64,000 bases of DNA, taken from the NCBI RefSeq assembly GCF_016863475.1, contig NZ_BOOY01000008.1, positions 124,001 to 188,000 of the forward strand, in the 5' to 3' direction. The position numbers and the translations under genes were made by a program. This stretch comes from Spirilliplanes yamanashiensis (GTDB lineage Bacteria > Actinomycetota > Actinomycetes > Mycobacteriales > Micromonosporaceae). Position 1 is the stretch's first letter. Each line of letters opens with the position of its first letter. Below, piece after piece: positions 8,290-17,797 of this stretch. The notes below the pieces were generated by a model. It had not been told where the DNA came from and made no database searches. It saw only the letters and a list, made by a program, of their open reading frames with translations.

Positions 8290-9034
8290 GCCCGGCGGGC
8301 CGGTCCCAGCCGTCGCGCAGCCCCGGCAGCGGCAGCGCGTCGAACGGCACCCGGGTCAGCAGCCGGGCCAGCGGCCAGCCGATGAGCAGCCCGGCCACCG
8401 AGTCCGACAGCCAGTGCCAGCTCAGGTAGACGGTGGTGCAGAAGACGACGGCCGGCGGCACCGCCCGCAGCGCCAGGTAGGCGGCGCGCGACAGCGGCGG
8501 CCGGTCGAGCGAGCGCAGCAGCGCCGACGCCAGGATCGCGATGGCCGCGTACCAGACCAGGGCGTTGGCGACGTGCCCGGACGGGTAGCTCAGGTCCCAC
8601 TCGGTGGGGGGCAGGTCGTTGAGCAGCTCGGCCCGGTCCGGGCGGGCCGACGCCGGGGCGGCCCGGTCGAAGACCAGCTTGAGCGGGCCGACGGTGACGT
8701 AGGTGAGGGCGAACGCCGCCGCGAACACCAGCGCCGGGCGCACCGAGCGGCGGCGCAGCCCGACGGCCACGGTCAGCAGCAGCGCCACCGGCATGAGCAC
8801 CTGGCCGCCCTGACCGAGGTAGTTGAGCACCCGGGCGACCCAGTAGAGCGGCGCCGGGCGGTGGGCGTCCATCCAGTCGGCGACCGCCACGTCGGCGCCG
8901 AGGAACGCGCCGCGGGCCAGCGCGACGGTCAGCGCGGCGAACGCCGCCAGCAGCAGCGCGTCGAACCACCAGCCGGCCGGGCGCACCGGCAGCAGAGCGG
9001 GCCGGCGCCGCACCGAGGTCTCCACCCCGGTCAC
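8282..9034 (-). CDS. PAP2-family membrane phosphatase, 250 aa
   Basis: Five to six membrane helices surround the three phosphatase motifs: KLVFDRAAP (K-x6-RP type), YPSGH and LSWHWLSDSVAG, with the nucleophilic His in the last. Such enzymes remove phosphate from undecaprenyl pyrophosphate, phosphatidic acid or phosphatidylglycerol phosphate on the outer face of the membrane. The GTG start follows a short Arg-rich cytosolic stretch. It overlaps nagA tail to tail and is separated by 26 nt from the protease stop on the same strand. Confidence 0.85.
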   Translation of the reverse strand: MTGVETSVRRRPALLPVRPAGWWFDALLLAAFAALTVALARGAFLGADVAVADWMDAHRPAPLYWVARVLNYLGQGGQVLMPVALLLTVAVGLRRRSVRPALVFAAAFALTYVTVGPLKLVFDRAAPASARPDRAELLNDLPPTEWDLSYPSGHVANALVWYAAIAILASALLRSLDRPPLSRAAYLALRAVPPAVVFCTTVYLSWHWLSDSVAGLLIGWPLARLLTRVPFDALPLPGLRDGWDRPAGLS

Positions 9035-9060
9035 GCTACCGGCCCGCTGCCAGCCACTCG

Positions 9061-10440
9061 TCAGAGCACGTTACGGATCTTGGCGAGCACCAGGTCGCCG
9101 CGGACACCCGAGTTGGGGCAGCCGCCGAAGTGGTGCAGGGCGACGACCCGGTTGCTGACCCGCGACAGCACGGGCGAGCCGGACGAGCCGCCCTCGGTGT
9201 CGCAGTAGTACGAGACGTCGGAGTCCCGGGCGTAGCCGTCGTACGCGTTGTCGACGACCGCGCAGTTGCCGGCCCGCTCGCCCTTCTCGCCGGCGATGCG
9301 GGTGGGCTCGCCCGCCGGGTGCTGCGGCACGTACAGCTCCTCGCCCTTGGCGGGGCGGCGCGGGTCGAGGATCAGGTAGCCGAACCGCTGCACGGCGGCG
9401 AAGTTCTCGACGGTGAACACGGTGACGTCCAGGACCCGGTCGGTGGTCAGCACCCGGTCGCCCCACACCTTGGTCGGGCGGAACACGTCGTAGCCGCCGC
9501 ACCGGGCGCACTGGTAGTTGAACCAGACCTCGGTCTCGTAGGCGTCGCCCGAGTTGTCGAAGCAGTGGTTGTTGGTGACCATGCGGTTCTTCTGGCCGGC
9601 CCGCCAGCCGGTGCACAGCTCGGTGCCGTTGATGAGCAGCCGCGCGATGGCCTTCGACCGGGCGTACGCGACGGGGTCGCTGGAGCGGTAGCAGACGGCG
9701 TCGGCGGACTGGTCGCCGCCGCACACGCTCTCCTCGCGGCCGGGCCCGGCGGGGGCGTCGGCGGCGCGCTCCTGGGCCGTCTTGCCGCGGGCGACCCTGT
9801 CGACGCCCACGCCGAGGCGCGACAGGGGGGCGGTGATCTGCGACAGCAGCGAGCGGCGGTGCAGCTCGACGACCGCGGTGTCGCCCGTGATCGACATGGC
9901 CCAGCGGCCGGTGGCCGACTCGGCGACGGTGCCGTCGAGCACCTGGTCGAGCAGCGCCGGCGCCTCGTACCGGTAGGACTCCTCGCCGCTGGGGTCGCTG
10001 ACCGTGACGTAGTCGCCCGGCATCAGCAGCATCTTGGCGAAGTGCACCTTCACGTAGCTGGCGCCGGGGTGCCGGATGGTCTCGGTCTGCGCGCCGCCGC
10101 CGTAGCCGAGCAGCCGGGCGACGTTCTCGACGACGCCGACGGTGATCGTCCCGGTGGTCTTCGTGGTGGCGTCCTCGGGCGTGCCGGTGCGCCCGGCGGC
10201 CGGCTGGGGCGCCGGCACGGCACCCGGGCCGGGCTGCGCCGCGGCGGCCCCGCGGCCGGGCGCCGCCACCCCGGGAGCGGCCCCGCGCTCCTGCGACACC
10301 GCGGCGGTGGACGGGTTGCGCCACTCGCCCACGTCGGGCGACTGGTCACGGCCGGTCAGGGCCCAGGCCGTCGCGCCCGCCGTGCCGGCCAGGGCCAGCG
10401 CGGTCGCCGCTCCGACGATGATGCCTACCGTTCGCCGCAT
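9061..10440 (-). CDS. Secreted trypsin/V8-like serine protease, 459 aa
   Basis: It starts at ATG 10440 (MRRTVGIIVGAATALALAG...), a classic signal peptide; the open frame extends to 10518 but adds a hydrophilic stretch before the signal. After a Pro/Ala/Gly-rich linker and a roughly 150-residue N-terminal domain, the chymotrypsin fold carries NNHCF (His292), an Asp in LDVTVFTVEN and GGSSGSP around the nucleophile Ser. Paired cysteines (CGGDQSADAVC, CARCG) suggest disulfides. It is probably exported and processes extracellular proteins; the N-terminal domain may be a pro-region or anchor. GAGAGG before the ATG serves as Shine-Dalgarno. Confidence 0.87.
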   Translation of the reverse strand: MRRTVGIIVGAATALALAGTAGATAWALTGRDQSPDVGEWRNPSTAAVSQERGAAPGVAAPGRGAAAAQPGPGAVPAPQPAAGRTGTPEDATTKTTGTITVGVVENVARLLGYGGGAQTETIRHPGASYVKVHFAKMLLMPGDYVTVSDPSGEESYRYEAPALLDQVLDGTVAESATGRWAMSITGDTAVVELHRRSLLSQITAPLSRLGVGVDRVARGKTAQERAADAPAGPGREESVCGGDQSADAVCYRSSDPVAYARSKAIARLLINGTELCTGWRAGQKNRMVTNNHCFDNSGDAYETEVWFNYQCARCGGYDVFRPTKVWGDRVLTTDRVLDVTVFTVENFAAVQRFGYLILDPRRPAKGEELYVPQHPAGEPTRIAGEKGERAGNCAVVDNAYDGYARDSDVSYYCDTEGGSSGSPVLSRVSNRVVALHHFGGCPNSGVRGDLVLAKIRNVL

Positions 10441-10559
10441 TCCGCCGCCTCTCGGGTTTGTATCCGTTTGGTCGCAGTTGTGCCTATACGGCGACCTCGT
10501 CCCTGTGTAACGAGCCACCGCAGGCAGCGACGCGCCGGAGCGCTTGTCATGCTGGGTAG

Positions 10560-11777
10560 GTGCGCATCACGTCCGCCGTCGTCGACCCGGCGCTGCTCGA
10601 CCTGCCGTGGAGCACTCCGCTCGAGGAGTGGCCCGCCGATCAGCTCGTCGCCCTGCCGCAGGGCATCTCCCGGCACGTCGTGCGGTTCGTCAAGATGAAC
10701 GACGTCGTCTACGCCGTGAAGGAGACCCGGGAGCGGATCGCGGAGCGGGAGTACGACCTGCTGCGCGCCCTGGAGCGGATCGGCTTCCCCGCGGTCGAGG
10801 CGGTCGGGATCGTCGCCGACCGCAGCGACGACGCCGGCGAGCCGCTGGAGACCATCCTCATCACCCGGCACCTGCAGTTCTCGCTGCCGTACCGGGCCCT
10901 GTTCTCGCACACCCTGCGCCCCGAGACGATGACCCGGCTGCTCGACGCGCTCGCCGCGCTGCTGGTCCGGATGCACCTCACCGGGTTCTTCTGGGGCGAC
11001 TGCTCGCTGTCCAACACGCTGTTCCGGCGCGACGCGGGCGCGTTCGCCGCCTACCTCGTCGACGCCGAGACCGGCCAGCTGCACTCGAAGCTGAGCGAGG
11101 GCCAGCGCAGCGAGGACCTGGAGATCGCCCGGCTCAACATCTTCGGCGAGAGCCTCGACCTGCAGGCCGCCGGCCTGCTGCACGAGTCGATCGACCCGGA
11201 GACCGTGGTGGACGACATCGTCGCCCGCTACGAGCGGCTGTGGCACGAGATCACGTACGAGGAGAAGATCGGCCCCGACGCCCGGCACGACATCGAGAAG
11301 CGGATCCGCCGGCTCAACGAGATGGGCTTCGACGTCGCCGAGGTGTCCATGTCGACCGTCGACGGCGGCTACACGGTGCGGCCGAAGGTCGTCGACGCCG
11401 GCTACCACTCGCGCCGGCTGCTGCGCCTCACCGGCCTCGACGCCGAGGAGAACCAGGCCCGGCAGCTGCTCAACGACCTGGACGCGTACCGGGCCGAGAG
11501 CGAGCTGCGCGACGAGGCGCAGGCCGCCCACCGCTGGCTGACCGAGGTGTTCGAGCCCGTCGTGCGCGCCGTGCCCGCCCACCTGCGCCGCAAGCTGGAG
11601 CCGCAGGAGGTGTTCTCGCAGATCATCCAGCACAAGTGGCTGATGAGCGAGAAGGCCGGCCGCGACGTCGGCATGGCGCCGGCGGTGCAGGGCTTCCTCA
11701 ACGACATCCTCGTGCACAAGCCCGACGAGCAGGCCGTGCTGGGCCGCCCGGTGGACGAGCTGAGCGAGATCCTCTAG
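10560..11777 (+). CDS. DUF4032 domain protein, lipopolysaccharide-kinase-like, 405 aa
   Basis: The N-terminal half is a protein-kinase-like fold: [23 protein letters not shown] (Lys and Glu), a catalytic-loop region [20 protein letters not shown] resembling HGDLxxxN, and [11 protein letters not shown] in place of DFG. This matches the DUF4032/LPS-kinase-like family of actinobacteria, with no known substrate. The C-terminal DUF4032 part includes [12 protein letters not shown]. No Shine-Dalgarno precedes the GTG; CATGCT sits 6 nt upstream, so leaderless translation is possible. Its TAG stop shares the sequence CTAG with the stop of the opposing receptor gene. Confidence 0.85.
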   Translation: MRITSAVVDPALLDLPWSTPLEEWPADQLVALPQGISRHVVRFVKMNDVVYAVKETRERIAEREYDLLRALERIGFPAVEAVGIVADRSDDAGEPLETILITRHLQFSLPYRALFSHTLRPETMTRLLDALAALLVRMHLTGFFWGDCSLSNTLFRRDAGAFAAYLVDAETGQLHSKLSEGQRSEDLEIARLNIFGESLDLQAAGLLHESIDPETVVDDIVARYERLWHEITYEEKIGPDARHDIEKRIRRLNEMGFDVAEVSMSTVDGGYTVRPKVVDAGYHSRRLLRLTGLDAEENQARQLLNDLDAYRAESELRDEAQAAHRWLTEVFEPVVRAVPAHLRRKLEPQEVFSQIIQHKWLMSEKAGRDVGMAPAVQGFLNDILVHKPDEQAVLGRPVDELSEIL

Positions 11778-13315
11778 CTCTGGAACGCGCGGGCCATCGT
11801 GGCCTGCTCCTCCAGCACCTCGTTGAACCGGGCCTGCACGGCGTCCATCTGGCCGATCGTCTCGCTGGTGGTGTGGATGCCGGCGGAGACGGCCTTCGCG
11901 CTGTTCTGGATGCCGGCGATCTGGTCGGCGACCCGCTTGGTGGCCTCCGCGGTCTCCCGGGCCAGGTCCTTGACCTCGCCGGCGACCACGGCGAACCCGC
12001 GGCCCACCTCGCCCGCCCGGGCCGCCTCGATGGTGGCGTTGAGGGCGAGCAGGTTCGTCTGGTCGGCGATCGATGAGATGATCTTGATGACGTCGCCGAT
12101 CGCGGCGGACGCCTGACCCAGCGCGTTCACCTCGCTGGTCATCGCGGACGCCCGGCTCACCGCCTCCTGCGCCACCCGGTCGGCGTCCTCGCTGGCCGCG
12201 CGCAGCTGCGACACCGTCTCCAGCAGCTCCCGCGCGTTGCGCACCGACGCCTCCGCGCCGCGCACGATGTCCAGCCGCTGCGAGACCAGCTGCGCCACGT
12301 TGCGCAGCGCGTCCGCCCGGGTCTCCGACAGCTCGATGTACTCGGTGGTGAAGAAGTCCATCGTGCCGATCACCCGGTCGCCGCTCATGATCGGGAAGCA
12401 GATGCCGGAGCGGACCCCGGCGCGCTGCGCGGCGGGCGCCCGCACGCAGTCGGTCAGCTCGGCCAGGTCGCGCACGAACACCAGGTCCCGGGCCCGCCAG
12501 GCGCGCCCGGACAGGCCCACCCCCTCGGCGAACGACGCCGCCAGCGTCACCTTGCGGAACTCCTCGCCCGCGGACCCCGACTCCAGCGCGAAGCGCAGGG
12601 TGTTGCGGTCGTCGACCTCCCAGTACGACCCGTACGCCCAGCCGAACGCCGTGCGCACCGCGTCCAGGGCCGTGCGGACGGCGGACTTCACGTCGGTGGC
12701 GTGGCCGAGCGAGGTCACCACGCCCGTCACCGCCAGCCGGTCGTCGGCCACCTGCTTGAGCTGGGCGGCGGCGGCCACGCCGGAGCGGATCTGCTCGGCC
12801 ACCCGGCCGATCGCCGTCCACTTGGCCCGGCGGTTGTCGTCGGCGTTCAGCGGCTGGGGCAGGAAGTACTCCAGCACCGCGATCGGCCGGCCGTTGTGCA
12901 GCACGGGCGCCGCCAGCGCGGCCCGGGCCCCGGCCCGCAGGGCGGCCTCGCAGCGCCGGCAGTCGCTGCACTCCTCGACCGTCTCCACGTAGACCGGCCG
13001 GCTCGTGCGCCAGGCCCGGCCCACCAGGCCGACGTCGGCGGGGACGGTTTCGCCCCCGGTCGCGGCCTGCAGCTGCCGCTCGATCGAGCCCGTCTCGTAG
13101 CCGACGCGCAGCTTGCCGGAACCGTCCGGGAACCACACCGCGCCGTAGAGGTTGCCGTAGAACTTCACCGCGCTGTCGACGCGGATCCGCCAGGTGCTCG
13201 CCTCGTCGGTGGCCGCCGACAGGTCGAGGACGAGCTGCTCCAGGCCCTCTACGTCGCGCGGGACCTCGAGCGGCGCGGTCGCCTGGCTCTCGGACCGGTT
13301 CCCGAACAGTCCCAC
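11774..13315 (-). CDS. Soluble methyl-accepting-type receptor with two GAF domains, 513 aa
   Basis: No membrane segment is present. Two GAF sensor domains (about residues 25-165 and 190-330) lead into an MCP signalling domain with the hairpin tip region [21 protein letters not shown]. The first GAF holds a tight cysteine cluster ECSDCRRC; the second has LTDCVRAP and VRSGICFP. I chose GTG 13315 because AGGGGG is placed correctly before it; the frame runs to 13336. No che genes are visible nearby, so it may signal outside chemotaxis. It converges with the DUF4032 gene, sharing a CTAG stop. Confidence 0.85.
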   Translation of the reverse strand: MGLFGNRSESQATAPLEVPRDVEGLEQLVLDLSAATDEASTWRIRVDSAVKFYGNLYGAVWFPDGSGKLRVGYETGSIERQLQAATGGETVPADVGLVGRAWRTSRPVYVETVEECSDCRRCEAALRAGARAALAAPVLHNGRPIAVLEYFLPQPLNADDNRRAKWTAIGRVAEQIRSGVAAAAQLKQVADDRLAVTGVVTSLGHATDVKSAVRTALDAVRTAFGWAYGSYWEVDDRNTLRFALESGSAGEEFRKVTLAASFAEGVGLSGRAWRARDLVFVRDLAELTDCVRAPAAQRAGVRSGICFPIMSGDRVIGTMDFFTTEYIELSETRADALRNVAQLVSQRLDIVRGAEASVRNARELLETVSQLRAASEDADRVAQEAVSRASAMTSEVNALGQASAAIGDVIKIISSIADQTNLLALNATIEAARAGEVGRGFAVVAGEVKDLARETAEATKRVADQIAGIQNSAKAVSAGIHTTSETIGQMDAVQARFNEVLEEQATMARAFQS

Positions 13316-13399
13316 TGCGTCCCCCTGCTGTCCCACGGGCCTCTCATCGGGTAGTTCGGCACGGTCGCGACGGGGTTGAGCGCGGGTTGCAGGAAAGTT

Positions 13400-15163
13400 T
13401 CAGGCCGCCGGGGACCCGTCGACGGGCGGCGGCGGGGTGGCGGCGCGCTCGGCCAGCGTCCGCAGGCCGACCCGGCGGGCCACCACCGCCAGCCGGTCGC
13501 CGGGGCGCAGCACGTGCGCGGGGTTCGGCAGCCAGCTCATCGTCGTGCTGCCGTGCGGGGTGAGGCCGAGCACCCGCACCCGGCCCGGCTCGCCCGCCGC
13601 GCGCAGCGGCCGCCCGGCCAGCGGGGCGCCGTCCTGCACGGTGACCTCGGTGACCAGCAGCGCGTGCCGGTCGACCGGGATCGTGGCGATCATGTGCCGG
13701 TCCAGCAGCGCGGCCGCGAACGCGGGCGCCGCCAGGTACGACACGCTGCGCGACACCCCCAGGTTGAACGCCCTCTGCACGCGCAGCGCGAAGTCGCCGT
13801 CGAACAGCCGCAGCACCACCCGCAGGTCCTCGCGCACCGCCCGGGCGTTCAGGGCGGCCTGCAGGTTCGTCACGTCGTCGGTGGACACGACCACCAGCGC
13901 CTGGCAGGTGTCGACCGACGCCGAGCGCAGCGTCTCCTGCAGCGCGGCGTCGCCGACGATCAGCGGCACGCCCAGCTCCTCGGCCGTCTTCGCGCCGAGC
14001 GGCTGCGCCTTGCGGTCGATGGCGACGACCTCGATGCCCAGGTCGGTGAGCTGCCGGATGACCCGGGTGCCGACGTTGCCCAGGCCGACCACCACCACGT
14101 GGTCCTCGCGCGGGGTGCGCACCCGGCCGCTGGCCAGCGCCAGCCGCGCGTTGACCACGCCCTCGACGACGGCGGCGGTGATCAGCGGCAGCAGCGCCAG
14201 CCCGGAGATGGTCAGCGCCAGCTGCGACGCCTGCGCGAGGTGGTTGCGCTCCATCTCGACGTCGGACGAGCCCACCGCGGTCAGCAGCGTGACGTAGATC
14301 GACTCCCAGAAGCCGTCGACCGGGTCGGCCTGGGCGAGGATCGTGCCGGACACGAGCGTCACCACGAGCGTGACCAGCACCGCGACGCCCAGCTTGCGGT
14401 TCAGCGCGGCCCGCAGCGCCGACCCGAGGGCCAGCAGCGGCTTGCGGCGCCGCCGGTGCCGCACGATCCGCCGGGCCGCCACGTCCATGCCGGGGGTCCG
14501 CCCGGCCGCCTCCGCCAGCACCAGGTCGGTGGGGGCGGCGGGGGTGCCGTCGGGCGGCAGGACGCCCCGCTCGCCCGCGTCCAGCACGCAGACGACGTGC
14601 TCCGGCCGCGCCTCCGAGCGGCGCACCAGGGTCAGCGTGCGCCCGGCGTGCCGGAAGTACGTCGGCGTCAGCTCGCCCAGCGACGCGGCGACGAACGCGG
14701 GCGCCGCCATGGCCGCGTCCGACAGCACGGTGCAGTCGGCGAACAGCTGCTTCACGCCGTTGCCGAGGCTCGGGTTGAACATCCGCATGACCAGCCGCAG
14801 GCCCGACTCGACCTCCTGGGCGCACAGCGCCGCGTGGATGTTGCCCACGTCGTCGGGGTTGACCAGGGCCAGCGCGTGGGCGCCCTCCAGCCCGGCCGCC
14901 TTGAACGTGCGCTCGTCGAGCCGTTCGGCGCGCAGCACCCGCACCCCGCGCAGCGCCGCCAGGTCGGGCACGTCGGCCCGCATCCGCGGCGGCACCACCG
15001 CCGTGACGCGTACCCGGTGCCCCGCCAGCTCCTCCGCGATGGTGTAGATCAGCGGGTCGCTGCCGCAGATCACGTAGTGCGGCCGGCTGTCCGTGGGCAG
15101 GTTCTCGCGCAGCCGGGTGGCCAGGGCCCGGCGGGCGCGGTCACGCCAGGGGTCGACCGTCAT
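13400..15163 (-). CDS. RCK-pore-RCK ion channel/NAD-binding protein, 587 aa
   Basis: A TrkA_N-type Rossmann domain (about 27-150) precedes a two-helix pore region (about 255-340), and a second TrkA_N domain (HVVVVGLGNVGTRVIRQL, about 355-480) follows with a TrkA_C-like tail. The pore loop reads LLTAVGSSDVE where potassium channels have TVGYG, so selectivity may differ. Proteins of this layout belong to the Castor/Pollux-like or two-RCK potassium channel groups. The ATG at 15163 has no Shine-Dalgarno but TACGAT 6 nt upstream. Confidence 0.82.
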   Translation of the reverse strand: MTVDPWRDRARRALATRLRENLPTDSRPHYVICGSDPLIYTIAEELAGHRVRVTAVVPPRMRADVPDLAALRGVRVLRAERLDERTFKAAGLEGAHALALVNPDDVGNIHAALCAQEVESGLRLVMRMFNPSLGNGVKQLFADCTVLSDAAMAAPAFVAASLGELTPTYFRHAGRTLTLVRRSEARPEHVVCVLDAGERGVLPPDGTPAAPTDLVLAEAAGRTPGMDVAARRIVRHRRRRKPLLALGSALRAALNRKLGVAVLVTLVVTLVSGTILAQADPVDGFWESIYVTLLTAVGSSDVEMERNHLAQASQLALTISGLALLPLITAAVVEGVVNARLALASGRVRTPREDHVVVVGLGNVGTRVIRQLTDLGIEVVAIDRKAQPLGAKTAEELGVPLIVGDAALQETLRSASVDTCQALVVVSTDDVTNLQAALNARAVREDLRVVLRLFDGDFALRVQRAFNLGVSRSVSYLAAPAFAAALLDRHMIATIPVDRHALLVTEVTVQDGAPLAGRPLRAAGEPGRVRVLGLTPHGSTTMSWLPNPAHVLRPGDRLAVVARRVGLRTLAERAATPPPPVDGSPAA

Positions 15164-15175
15164 GCCCGGATCGTA
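15163..15175 (-). promoter_or_regulatory. Possible leaderless promoter -10 of the channel gene
   Basis: TACGAT (15175-15170, minus strand) is followed by 6 nt and then the ATG, so transcription would begin at the start codon. No convincing -35 hexamer is seen. Confidence 0.4.
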
Positions 15176-15285
15176 GTCAGCGCGGGCACGGACCGTGGCC
15201 CCGGTGATCTTGCCCCGAAACGCCCGATGAGCCTGGCTCGTTGAGCCGGGCGAGCGGTCACGACCGACACCAGGAAGGCTCTCCG

Positions 15286-16047
15286 ATGAACAAGTGGTGG
15301 TACCGGACGATGGGCACGGTCGGCGTGGCCGGCGGGTTCCTGCTGCTGAGCGGCGCGGCGGCGCAGGCCGACCCGGGCGCCCCGGCGCAGCCGCAGCCCC
15401 TGACCGGCGTCCTCGGCGGGCTGCTCGGCCCCACCGACGGCCTGACCGGCTCCCTCGGCGGCAACCCGGCGAACGGCCTCATGCCCGGCGACGACGTCGT
15501 CCCCGGCGTCGTGGACGGCCCGTACCTGGTGCCGCCGCCCACCATGGAGACCCGCGGCAACGTGGCCGGCGACGCCCCCGCGGGCCGCGCCGCCACCGAC
15601 GCCGTCGATCCCGCCGGGCTCGCGGGCCGGCTGCCCGCCGGCCCGGCCGCGTCGGTCGTCTCGCCGCTGGCACCCGCCACCGGCGGCGGCGTCCCGGTGC
15701 TCGGCGACCTGACCGGTCTGCTCGGCGGCGGCCTGCTGCCCACCGGCGACCTGCTCTCCGGCGGCGGCGTCGCGCCGGCCGACCAGGTGCCCGCCCTCAT
15801 CGGCGACGCGATGGCCGCCCGGCAGCCCGAGCTGTTCGGCGCCCCCGGCCTGCTCGGCAGCCTGCCGCTGCTCGGCGGCGCCGCGCCGGCCGCCCCGGCG
15901 GCGCCGGCCGCCCGGCCGGTCACCACCCTGCCCGCCGACACCTCCGGCATGCCCTCGGGCGGCCGGCACGTGGCCCCCGAGGCCCCGTCCGGGCGCGCGT
16001 TCTCGGACGGCCGCCCGGTCGCCGGCGAGGACACCGAGTACCGCTGA
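15286..16047 (+). CDS. Secreted Gly/Pro/Ala-rich protein of unknown function, 253 aa
   Basis: ATG 15286 has a strong Shine-Dalgarno AGGAAGG (15272-15278); the frame is open from 15241. A signal peptide MNKWWYRTMGTVGVAGGFLL...AQA is followed by low-complexity sequence rich in GLLGG, LPAG and PVLGDLTGLLGGG repeats. This resembles the hydrophobic Gly/Leu repeats of small actinomycete surface proteins, though it has no chaplin-type Cys pair. I do not recognise a family. It is probably exported and may associate with the cell wall or aerial surface. It stands alone between the channel gene and the MSMEG_6728-like gene. Confidence 0.7.
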   Translation: MNKWWYRTMGTVGVAGGFLLLSGAAAQADPGAPAQPQPLTGVLGGLLGPTDGLTGSLGGNPANGLMPGDDVVPGVVDGPYLVPPPTMETRGNVAGDAPAGRAATDAVDPAGLAGRLPAGPAASVVSPLAPATGGGVPVLGDLTGLLGGGLLPTGDLLSGGGVAPADQVPALIGDAMAARQPELFGAPGLLGSLPLLGGAAPAAPAAPAARPVTTLPADTSGMPSGGRHVAPEAPSGRAFSDGRPVAGEDTEYR

Positions 16048-16069
16048 CCGCAGTGGGTACGGCAGGGAC

Positions 16070-16564
16070 GTGCAGACGTTCCTGCCGTATCCCGGCTTCA
16101 CCGCCAGCGCCGCGGCACTCGACGCCAAGCGCCTCGGCAAGCAGCGGGTCGAGACGATCCAGGTGCTGCGCGGGCTGACCCTGCCCACGTACGGCTGGCG
16201 GCACCACCCGGCCGTGAAGATGTGGCACGGGTACGAGGAGGCGCTGGTCCGCTACGGCCTCGACATGTGCACCGTGTGGCGCGCGACCGGCCGGGCCGAC
16301 ACGTGCGCTACCACGCTCACCGCCGACCTGGCCGCGCACTGCGGGCTGCGGGCCGTGCGCACCCAGGACGAGCTGGCGGCCGCGGGCGACCTGCCGCCGT
16401 GGCTGGGCGACGAGGCGCTGCACGTCAGCCACCGCTCGGCGCTGCTGCGCAAGGACCCGGCGTACTACCGCCCGCTGTTCGGCGACGAGATCCCCGACGA
16501 CCTGCCGTACCACTGGCCGGCCTCGGACCGGGCGCCGACCTGCGTGCCGGCTGCTCCCGCCTAG
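16070..16564 (+). CDS. MSMEG_6728-family protein (pyrimidine dimer glycosylase-like), 164 aa
   Basis: The N-terminus MQTFLPYPGFTASAAALDAKRLGKQRVET matches a family related to T4-type pyrimidine-dimer DNA glycosylase, in which an early region rich in Arg/Lys contacts DNA. Conserved WRHHPAVKMWHGYEEAL, LPPWLGDEALHVSHRSALLRKDP and YYRPLFGDEIPDDLPYHWP are visible. A DNA-repair function is proposed for the family but, to my knowledge, is not shown for this branch. It begins with GTG 22 nt after the secreted protein gene and converges on the GH16 gene with a 4-nt overlap. Confidence 0.8.
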   Translation: MQTFLPYPGFTASAAALDAKRLGKQRVETIQVLRGLTLPTYGWRHHPAVKMWHGYEEALVRYGLDMCTVWRATGRADTCATTLTADLAAHCGLRAVRTQDELAAAGDLPPWLGDEALHVSHRSALLRKDPAYYRPLFGDEIPDDLPYHWPASDRAPTCVPAAPA

Positions 16565-17670
16565 GTCGCGGGCAGCCAGAGCGAGAGCACGTTCGCGGGC
16601 TCCCAGCCGGGCAGCGAGGTGTGCGCCTGCCGGCACACGTACCGGCGGCCCTCGTAGGTCACGACCTGGCCGGTGGCGTACGCGGTGAAGGACCGCCAGG
16701 CGTCGGCCGCGGCGGGCGGGTCGACGACCACGGGCGGCGTGGTGACCGGCGGCGTGGTGACGGGCCGGGTGGTGGCGGGCGGCTTCGTGGCGGGCGCGGT
16801 GGTGGGCGCGGTGGTGGGCGCCGTCGTGGCCGGCGGCGTCGTCCCGTTCGGGTTGTACGCCGACACCTTCACGTAGTCGATCACCATCTCCTCGGGCAGC
16901 ACGCTGTCGACCGGGGCGCCCGGCCAGTCGCCGCCGACCGCCACGTTGAGCAGCAGGTAGAACGGCTGGTCGTTGAAGACCCAGCGGGTGCCGGCCGGGA
17001 TGTTCGCCGGGGTGGTGGTCTTGTAGGCGTGGCCGTCGACCGACCAGACGATCCGGTCCGGCGTCCACTCGATGGCGTAGGTGTGGAAGTCCGCCGCCAG
17101 CTCGACGCCCAGCGTGTGCTCGCCGCCGCGGCCGGTGGTGTCGCCGCCGCCGGAGTAGCCGGGGCCGTGGATGGTGCCGTAGACCGTGCGGGGGTGCGCC
17201 CCGACGTTCTCCATGATGTCGATCTCGCCGTTGTTCGGCCACGAGCCGGTGTCGCCCATCGCCCAGAACGCGGGCAGCAGGCCCGGCCCGCGCGGGATCT
17301 TGATGCGCGCCTCGAACCGGCCGTACTTCTGGCTGAACTTGCCCTTGGTCTTCAGGCGGCCCGACGTGTACTTGCCGTCGGCCTCCTTGCGGGCGGTGAT
17401 GACCAGGTTGCCGTTGCCGTCCTGCCGCACGTTGGCGGTGCTGTCGGTGTAGGTCTGGTACTCGTTGTTGCCCCACAGGTGGTTGCCGTAGCCGAGGTCG
17501 TAGACCCACTTCGAGCTGTCGGCGCGCGACCCGGCCGGGCCGGAGAAGTCGTCGATCCAGCTCTGGTCGAACGTCGCGGCGCCGGCCGTGCCGAGCATCG
17601 GCACGGCGATGGCGGTGGCGACGCCGACGCCGAGGGCGGCGAGCAGGGCGGCGGTGCGCTTGCGGGGCAT
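16561..17670 (-). CDS. Secreted GH16 beta-glucanase with CBM5/12 domain, 369 aa
   Basis: A signal peptide starts at ATG 17670 (MPRKRTAALLAALGVGVATA); the frame extends to 17697 without a better start. The GH16 jelly roll carries GEIDIMENVG, containing the E-x-D-x-x-E catalytic motif with nucleophile and acid/base Glu. A Thr/Pro-rich linker with TTAPTTAP-like repeats leads to a C-terminal CBM5/12 module (AWRSFTAYATGQVVTYEGRRYVC...W), which binds chitin or cellulose. Laminarin-type beta-1,3 or mixed glucans are the likely substrates. A CebR-like operator lies about 50 bp upstream. Confidence 0.92.
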   Translation of the reverse strand: MPRKRTAALLAALGVGVATAIAVPMLGTAGAATFDQSWIDDFSGPAGSRADSSKWVYDLGYGNHLWGNNEYQTYTDSTANVRQDGNGNLVITARKEADGKYTSGRLKTKGKFSQKYGRFEARIKIPRGPGLLPAFWAMGDTGSWPNNGEIDIMENVGAHPRTVYGTIHGPGYSGGGDTTGRGGEHTLGVELAADFHTYAIEWTPDRIVWSVDGHAYKTTTPANIPAGTRWVFNDQPFYLLLNVAVGGDWPGAPVDSVLPEEMVIDYVKVSAYNPNGTTPPATTAPTTAPTTAPATKPPATTRPVTTPPVTTPPVVVDPPAAADAWRSFTAYATGQVVTYEGRRYVCRQAHTSLPGWEPANVLSLWLPAT

Positions 17671-17717
17671 GTACGGAACCTTCCGGCGGCGGGGCACTGC
17701 CAGCCGGTTCTACCAGC

Positions 17718-17728
17718 GGGAGCGCTCT
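17718..17728. promoter_or_regulatory. CebR-like operator (GGGAGCGCTCT) upstream of the glucanase
   Basis: The cellulose-utilisation repressor CebR of Streptomyces binds TGGGAGCGCTCCCA (established). The site here shares the central GGGAGCGCTC and is palindromic over GAGCGCTC. It lies 48 bp before the GH16 start, a sensible repressor position. No LacI-family gene is in the window. Confidence 0.5.
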
Positions 17729-17797
17729 GCGGCCCGGTCGGCGCCGATAACAAAAGGATCTGCTAATTGACCATGCACCCTGCGCGACCGCCCATGA

